A stretch of 64,000 nucleotides of DNA from Diplosphaera chodatii (taxonomy: Eukaryota; Chlorophyta; Trebouxiophyceae; Prasiolales; Stichococcaceae), in assembly GCA_032358165.1 (NCBI GenBank), contig JAALGY010000059.1, forward strand, positions 248,001 through 312,000, written 5' to 3'. The position numbers and the translations under genes were made by a program. The notes below the pieces were generated by a model. The model was given only the letters and a program-made list of their open reading frames with translations, had not been told where the DNA came from and did no database searches. Below, piece by piece: positions 59,701 through 64,000 of this stretch (position 1 is its first letter; every line of letters begins with the position of its first letter).

Positions 59701-61504
59701 CGTACACCTGCAAAAGCAGCAACAGAGCACAGCATGAGCAAGCAGCTCCGGCCTACGATATCATGCAACGGGGGCCAGTGCTGCATACTGAGGTCGGCTT
59801 CTGCGCATGTGGTCGCTGAAGCTGACCGGTGCTCCTGGCGAACACCAGCGGCATGGCTCGGCGCCTGCTGGGCAGCCGCCGTCCTCCGGCAGTGACGGCA
59901 ACTGGCAGCTTGCGCCGGCAGAGCCGTGTCAGCAGGGGTTGGCAGACGAGCAGAACGCTCACGAAGACGATGCAGTCGCCGAGCTGCGGCGGCGGCGGCG
60001 CCGTGCCATCCGCAGCCCCCGCTCCGTCCGCGGCCTGCGCCGGGCTGTCCGCCGGTGCCCCCACTTCCTGCTGCCTGGCCTGCTTCCTGGCGGCGCCTCC
60101 TGCGCCGCCGGGTGCGCAGGCGGACGCGCTGATGCGGCCGCCGAAGCCGGCTGGCGCCGCCGTCGGCTCCACTGCCATGTCCTCCGCCTCGCTGTCGGGC
60201 TCCTCCCTTGCACGCTTGCTGGTGTGCGCTGCACGACATGAGGCTGCGTGCTTGGCACGGCATCAAGGAAGCAATTGCTGTCAAACAAGCACGAAAGCTC
60301 GGATGCCTCGCACTGTGGCACTGGACCTGACTCGGGCAGTCGAAGCCGCTCACAAAAGGATGGGAAGCCTGAAGAGGGCTGTGGGCGTGCCTGGCTCTTC
60401 GGGCGGCGGGGTCGACGGCCGGATCGCGGCGCAGTCCTGCTCCCCGGGGTTTAGCGCCGCCACCCACCCCGCCTCGCCGGGGACCGCGGTGCAGTACAGC
60501 GGCTTGCGGTCCCACACCTGTCGCATTGGCACTCGCTGCATTGAGGTGAGGTGCGGCAAGGCAACTGTCGGACCTTGCTGCTGCCCAGCACCGCTGACGC
60601 AGAGGGTGCCAAGCTCGACTCCGCGCAATCCTGATCGCTGAGTACTGTCCTCTCCTTGGCTGATGGCCGCTAATGGCATGGCGGAGCGGAGTTCTTTGCT
60701 GCGGGGTGGGCGCGGGGAGCACCTTCATGTCCTCCTCGGCGGGGGGCGGCCCCGCCAGCGCCGCGTCGCTGAACTTGGTGGTGGCCCAGGAGCCGTCCGC
60801 CAGCCGTACCGCCCCCAGGTAGTACTCAGGATCCAGCGTGTCCTGCACCTGTGAAGTCAACGCAGGGTGGGGTTTTCCCATCATCGGCACACGCTCGTGA
60901 TCGTGACAACTCTTGCGGCGTGTGCCATGAGGCATGCATGGGACCGGAATAATTGTGGGACCGGATGGACTGCTGCATGCGCAGCACATCTGACGTGAGT
61001 GGCAGCAGAGCAACTGATCATGAAACAGCATCTGAAGCGGCAGTTCCAGCGAGCGCACCATGCCGCGGTAGCGCACGAGCCCCCCCTGCGGGATGCTGTC
61101 GATCGTGTCCGCGTTGAGGTACGGCACCTGCGGTGCAAGATGATGCTCATGCGTACGCCAGCAGCTGACGAGTGCGCGGCATTGCAAGGCAAATCAAGTG
61201 CGGCATGGACACCCAGCAGTCATCACCACGTTGCTGTCTGCATATCGGATCAGCAATGCCTAACCTCACAGCACATTGCACAAGCATCCTGCAGGATGAT
61301 GCGTGCACCGTCTGATCTGTAGGGACTCTGGATCCCGGATATACATGTGGAACATGAGACGACTGGCACCTGTGCCAGGACTGCGGGTTCCAACAGGGCG
61401 GCCTCGAAGGCGGCCAGCACGCCCCAGTCGCCCGCATTGTTGCCGCCAGCCTGCTGGAACAGCTGGCGCACCGCCTCCAGCGGCCACTTGATCAGGTCAT
61501 CCAT
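56717..61504 (-). CDS. MCMBP: MCM-binding protein (MCMBP, plant ETG1)
   Basis: Binds the MCM2-7 helicase, helps remove it from chromatin late in S phase and, in plants (ETG1), supports sister chromatid cohesion; nuclear. Fourteen exons: 61504-61370, 61127-61059, 60848-60723, 60517-60354, 60218-59963, 59707-59540, 59368-59276, 59109-59012, 58778-58541, 58344-58192, 57994-57832, 57639-57536, 57205-57119 and 56833-56717. They total 1,971 nt (656 aa; human 642). Segments co-linear with the family: LVRYRGM-VQDTLDPEYYLG, LYCTAVPGEAGWV, VYDEGAESLKLNEVVEFVG, PRVHAILA, GGDTLAAEYLLLQLLS, RKEEALGVVSLNITGCP, DYRTNRLVSAQLQLPPRTQL, KQVDYDFEYYQLPQP and, near the end, the RRW region. A poorly conserved acidic/Ala-rich linker (about residues 165-250) separates the two halves. 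The junction 60354/60218 has a GC-donor alternative. The gene is convergent with agmatine deiminase. Confidence 0.94.
58481..58502. repeat. CTG trinucleotide run in an MCMBP intron
   Basis: Seven CTG units lie between the MCMBP exons 58778-58541 and 58344-58192, so the run is intronic. Confidence 0.9.
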
Positions 61505-61809
61505 GTCTGCAAGGATCCAAAGTTGTGATGAACTGGATGCAGCAACTGTGCAAAGCAGCGGTGGCCTAGAGTGTAATTGTTGACTTCAATGGGTGAGGCT
61601 GTGGACCAGCAGCTCCGCGCGTTCGTCAGCGTCAATGAGCAAAGCAGTCATGCACGAGAAATTTCAAACGAAATGTGGGACTGCCAGCATGCGTGCCGCC
61701 CTAGGGTTCCGATGCAGGTCAGCGCGCCAGGTGCAGCATGGCAAGCAGCCGAAATTCCTTTGTTGCATGCCACTCCAGTCAGCAACAAGCAACCAGAAGA
61801 GCGCTAGGG
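61505..61809. promoter_or_regulatory. Short divergent promoter region
   Basis: Only 305 bp separate the MCMBP start codon (minus) from the start codon of the N-myristoyl-type gene (plus). No TATA box is evident. An in-frame ATG for the plus-strand gene also exists at 61738, but the downstream ATG gives the MGC N-terminus and was preferred. A shared bidirectional promoter is likely. For MCMBP, E2F control would be expected from plants, but I see no unambiguous TTTSSCGC site. Confidence 0.4.
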
Positions 61810-64000
61810 ATGGGTTGCGTTGCGAGTCGGCCTCTGGTGCTGGGCGATCCGAGTTCCAGTAATAACGCACAGGCTCTTCGCTCAGTCTCGAAGCAGGTCG
61901 CACGGCAGCACAGGGTCAAGAATGCGGTTCGGTACACTGTCAAGGATGTGTCGTCACCGTCGGGGACCGCCGCAGCCGGGTCCGGTGGGTTGCTGCAGCC
62001 CTTTGGCTCTGGGACGAGCCAAGCGACGCAGTCCTTCACCATCGGGGCGACAGGTGTGAGACTGCATCATCGAAAAATAATAACAGGGTTCGAATGAGTC
62101 AAAGTGGTCACTTTTCGGCAGGGTGAAGCATATGCTGGACACGTTGCGATAGCATGCTGCGGTGCTGCACCGCACTGATGCCCATGCGTGCAAGCGTCAG
62201 CAGACCTGGCCGACAACAAGACACGCCGGAATCTAGCCTCGGAAACTCTCATGATGATTTGTTGACGGTGAAGAGCAACTTTGTTTTTGACTGGTGTTCG
62301 ACGCATACACAAATGGCTGGCAACTGTACCAGTTCATGCCCGCAGCTGCCTGCAATTTGCCATTTCGTTGCAGCACTCACTTACCCACCGGTAGCCGCAT
62401 GTAGGCACCGGACGCAGCTCTGTCGGAGGCGCTGCTCACCCTGCCGCGGCGCCGCAGCACGCAGCAAGCGGAGCGTCATCGCTGGGCTCTCTGGGATCTG
62501 TGGGGTCTACCGCCTTCAGTCTCGCGTCCACAGCACAGCGGCCCACCTTCGACACGCTGCGCGGCGAGACCGCTGCTGCAGGGCTGGCGGCCACATTCCA
62601 CGAGGCAGTGCCGGCGGGTGCAGAGTTGAGCGCCGCTCCCACAGAGTCTGCGGACGTCGCTGTGGCTGGTGCACCGGCAGCCGCTGAGCTGCTGACACCT
62701 GCACCAGGGGCATCCGCCAGCTCAGCAAGTGCTCTCAGTAGCAGCGCAACGACCCCAGATGCGCAGCCGCAGTCGCCGCCCTCTGCTGCAAAGCGGCCGG
62801 CCACCCCGCAGCAGCGGCCGGGGCAGCCCTCGCTTGCCAGGATCTCTGAAGCCGGAGGCACCTTCCCACCGCCTCAAACTGTCCCGACAAACAGCGGCCC
62901 CGCAGCCCCTGACCACACCGCAGGTCGACAGCAGGCGCAGAAAGCAGCCTCTGCACAGCCTGCAGAACCCGATGCAGAGCCAGGAGATGGCCTCAACAGC
63001 AAGCGCCAGAAGAGGGGGTTGTCAGAAGTGCCAGCCAACGAGGACGCATCTGCTGCAGCGAGCATCGAGATGGCTGCTGAAGCAAGCCCAGACCTGCAGC
63101 CAGCAGGCGCACAGTCAGGGGCTGCTGCGCGGCCACCAGGCAACACCAGCAGAGCTGAGAAGACTGCGGACACAGGGTCAAGCAGCGGTGCCCAGCCGCG
63201 CAACACTGACAGCAGCGCTGTCACAGCATCAGTCTGGAACGAGGTGACAACGACAACAATCTCGTGCTGAGCATGTTCTGGTGTAGGGTGGAGGATGAGT
63301 AATCAGCACACGCAGCACATGTCTGCCCACCGGCTACTTTTGAAGTGCGTCTGCAGCATGGGTACCACTGCTTGGCAATGGGCACTTTTAGCAATCGACT
63401 TGCATGACATGAAGCGCGCTGAGGTTTTCCCTCAGAAAATGTGAGCTGACCGCAGGGCGACATCGAGGACGATCCGGAGTTTTGGGCCAAGCTGGAAGCT
63501 GACAGCGCTCGAACGACCGGCAGCTCTGCTGCTACAGCAGGGTCCGCAGCGAATGGCGATGTGCAGGCGAGCAAACTAGGCTGCTGCGTCATGGCCACAT
63601 CTTGAGCCGTGCGTTGCGACTGTAGCACTCAGAAGCTGGCCGCTTTACGAAAGATCGCGGTGTGCGGGTAGCTGCTAAGAGCAATGCCTGGTTCCATCGC
63701 CCCTTCTGCTTGTGGTGCTGCAGGCGTTCAACGACTCCGAGTCGTTGTCAGCCAGGGGAAACAGTGGCGCACGGCCTGGCCCTTTCGGTGCAGAAGGCCA
63801 GCCTCCCGAGGCAGGTGGCAGACCAAAGGCGGCACGGCTGTCTGCTTTGGCCGGCGAGTCGTGCAGGGATGTCGGCAGCGTTGAGGGCTGGCAGGCACTG
63901 GCCGCGCAGATCATGGGCGAGGTGATGGGCGATGTTCACCCTTGTCCATTGCAAGTTCTGTCAGTACGCCCTGAGAGCATGGTGCCAAACGGCCAGTCCA
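61810..64000 (+). CDS. Putative N-myristoylated, disordered protein; runs off the right edge
   Basis: The N-terminus MGCVASRPLVLGDPSS fits an N-myristoylation site (Gly-2, Ser-6) with Cys-3 as a palmitoylation site, which suggests membrane association. Exon 1 is 61810-62053. Exon 2 runs from about 62431 to 63243, with a few bases of uncertainty at its 5' splice. It encodes about 270 residues rich in Ala, Ser, Pro and Gln, with a basic LNSKRQKRG patch and no folded domain I can name. Exon 3 starts at 63456 with an acidic GDIEDDPEFWAKLEADS. From there two endings are possible: reading on to a stop at 63603-63605 (ending KLGCCVMATS), or splicing at about 63559 to an exon from 63723 that stays open to the window end (AFNDSESLSARG, VEGWQALAAQIMGEVMGD). 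The second looks more protein-like and is in phase. Function unknown. Confidence 0.65.

Overview
The window looks like nuclear DNA of a green alga (Chlorophyta, probably a trebouxiophyte; lineage is inference). It is GC-rich, and the genes are cut into many short exons by roughly 80-350 nt introns. Most donors read GTGCGC, GTGAGC or GTGAGT. Several exons join cleanly only if the donor is GC. The tRNA gene has an intron in its anticodon loop, and the best-recognised proteins have plant-type homologues (AUX1/LAX, GAT1, agmatine deiminase, MCMBP/ETG1). No operons, CRISPR arrays or bacterial genes were seen.

Left part (1-15.3 kb): the 3' end of a plus-strand gene of unknown function enters from the left edge (to 2231). 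A minus-strand gene for an Ala/Leu-rich helical protein follows (3246-6858, 5' exon unresolved). Next come a decayed Ty3/gypsy chromovirus pol remnant with integrase and chromodomain (about 7.8-9.0 kb), an intron-containing tRNA-Ser(AGA) (9313-9416, minus), a three-unit tandem repeat of about 175 bp, and about 4 kb with no supportable gene. An extremely AT-rich island lies at 14.57-14.69 kb.

Middle part (15.3-34.9 kb): an 11 kb minus-strand transcription unit of unknown function carries a long Pro/Gln/Ala-rich tract. It is followed by a poorly resolved minus-strand membrane protein gene (27.9-30.1 kb), a plus-strand membrane protein with a MEX1-like segment (31.3-32.9 kb), and an intronless multi-pass membrane protein (33736-34839, minus).

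Right part (38-64 kb) is the best resolved. It holds an AUX1/LAX-type auxin/amino-acid carrier (18 exons, 495 aa), a bZIP transcription factor with a large undescribed C-terminal region (11 exons, 680 aa), a GAT1-type AAAP transporter on the minus strand (18 exons, 494 aa), agmatine deiminase with a probable transit peptide (15 exons), the MCM-binding protein MCMBP/ETG1 on the minus strand (14 exons, 656 aa), and the start of a gene for a putatively N-myristoylated protein that runs off the right edge. Summed exon lengths divide exactly by three for AUX1, bZIP, GAT1 and MCMBP, which supports those models. The GAT1-type transporter and agmatine deiminase diverge from a shared 826-bp region. Together with the AUX1-type carrier and the bZIP gene they form a neighbourhood suggestive of amine, GABA and auxin metabolism, although physical linkage in a eukaryote is only a hint.
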